Shown here in pieces: positions 14,380 through 14,454 of a DNA stretch of 14,454 nt. Both the position numbers and the translations under genes were made by a program. Source of the DNA: T3Sed10-241 sp036751905 (GTDB taxonomy: Bacteria > Bacteroidota > Bacteroidia > Flavobacteriales_D > Cryomorphaceae); NCBI GenBank assembly GCA_036751905.1, contig DAIOTP010000091.1, forward strand, positions 1 through 14,454. The letters are read 5' to 3'. Under the pieces are notes generated by a model. That model did no database searches. It worked only from the letters and a program-made list of their open reading frames with translations, and was not told the DNA's origin. How positions within the stretch are numbered: position 1 is the first letter of the stretch; the number at the start of each line of letters is the position of its first letter.

Positions 14380-14406
14380 AAAGCCCCGCAATGGGGCTTT
14401 TTTTAT
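14380..14406 (+). terminator. Intrinsic terminator after dihydrolipoyl dehydrogenase
   Basis: AAAGCCCC (14380-14387), the loop GCAAT and GGGGCTTT (14393-14400) form a perfect 8-bp stem running into a T-tract (14398-14404). It begins 21 nt after the stop codon. The T-run is on the + strand side, so it serves this gene. The last 48 bases of the window show nothing further. Confidence 0.9.
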
Positions 14407-14454
14407 TTGCGTATTCCTCGTTGCGAGAAAACAGAGCTCTATGCTATGTGAACT

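Noticed and set aside
13465..14391. Long - strand open frame antisense to dihydrolipoyl dehydrogenase
   Set aside because: It is a shadow frame that runs into the terminator hairpin and has no recognisable features.

Overview
This window looks like chromosomal DNA of a Bacteroidota bacterium, probably Flavobacteriales-like. It encodes a secreted protease with a type IX secretion (T9SS) C-terminal sorting domain, the gliding/T9SS-associated pair gldB-gldC, an ammonia-dependent NadE, and a fused DAHP synthase/chorismate mutase. Several genes are preceded by matches or near-matches to the Bacteroidota -7 promoter element TAnnTTTG, and Shine-Dalgarno sequences are not conspicuous. No rRNA, tRNA, CRISPR array or insertion sequence was seen.

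Layout. (1) 79-533, + strand: remnant of a BRO-N (phage antirepressor-like) gene, broken by a one-base frameshift and missing its 3' part. (2) 562-4657, - strand: an aromatic amino acid operon in the order pheA (prephenate dehydratase), aminotransferase, tyrA (prephenate dehydrogenase), DAHP synthase/chorismate mutase. Its genes are 3 nt apart or overlap in ATGA junctions. It is preceded by a 124-nt leader with an 18-residue peptide containing the run WFYFSFYF, alternative RNA pairings, and an intrinsic terminator whose U-tract abuts the pheA start codon. This is a textbook-style ribosome-mediated attenuator and is the main discovery here. (3) 4699-9488, - strand: M43-type secreted metalloprotease, Sad/YneI-like aldehyde dehydrogenase, nadE and an outer-membrane beta-barrel protein. 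(4) 9535-10905, + strand: gldB and gldC, divergent from the barrel gene across 46 bp holding mirrored -7 elements. (5) 10902-12781, - strand: an unknown polytopic membrane protein and an FkbM-family methyltransferase. (6) 12970-14406, + strand: dihydrolipoyl dehydrogenase with its own terminator.

How the genes work together. The fused DAHP synthase/chorismate mutase covers the first step of the shikimate pathway and the chorismate-to-prephenate step. PheA and TyrA split prephenate between phenylalanine and tyrosine, and the aminotransferase plausibly finishes both branches. A leader peptide containing Trp, Phe and Tyr codons would let the operon sense all three charged aromatic tRNAs. The remaining genes are mostly housekeeping (nadE, lpd) or envelope/secretion functions (gldB, gldC, beta-barrel, T9SS cargo protease). 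No intergenic stretch reaches 300 bases.
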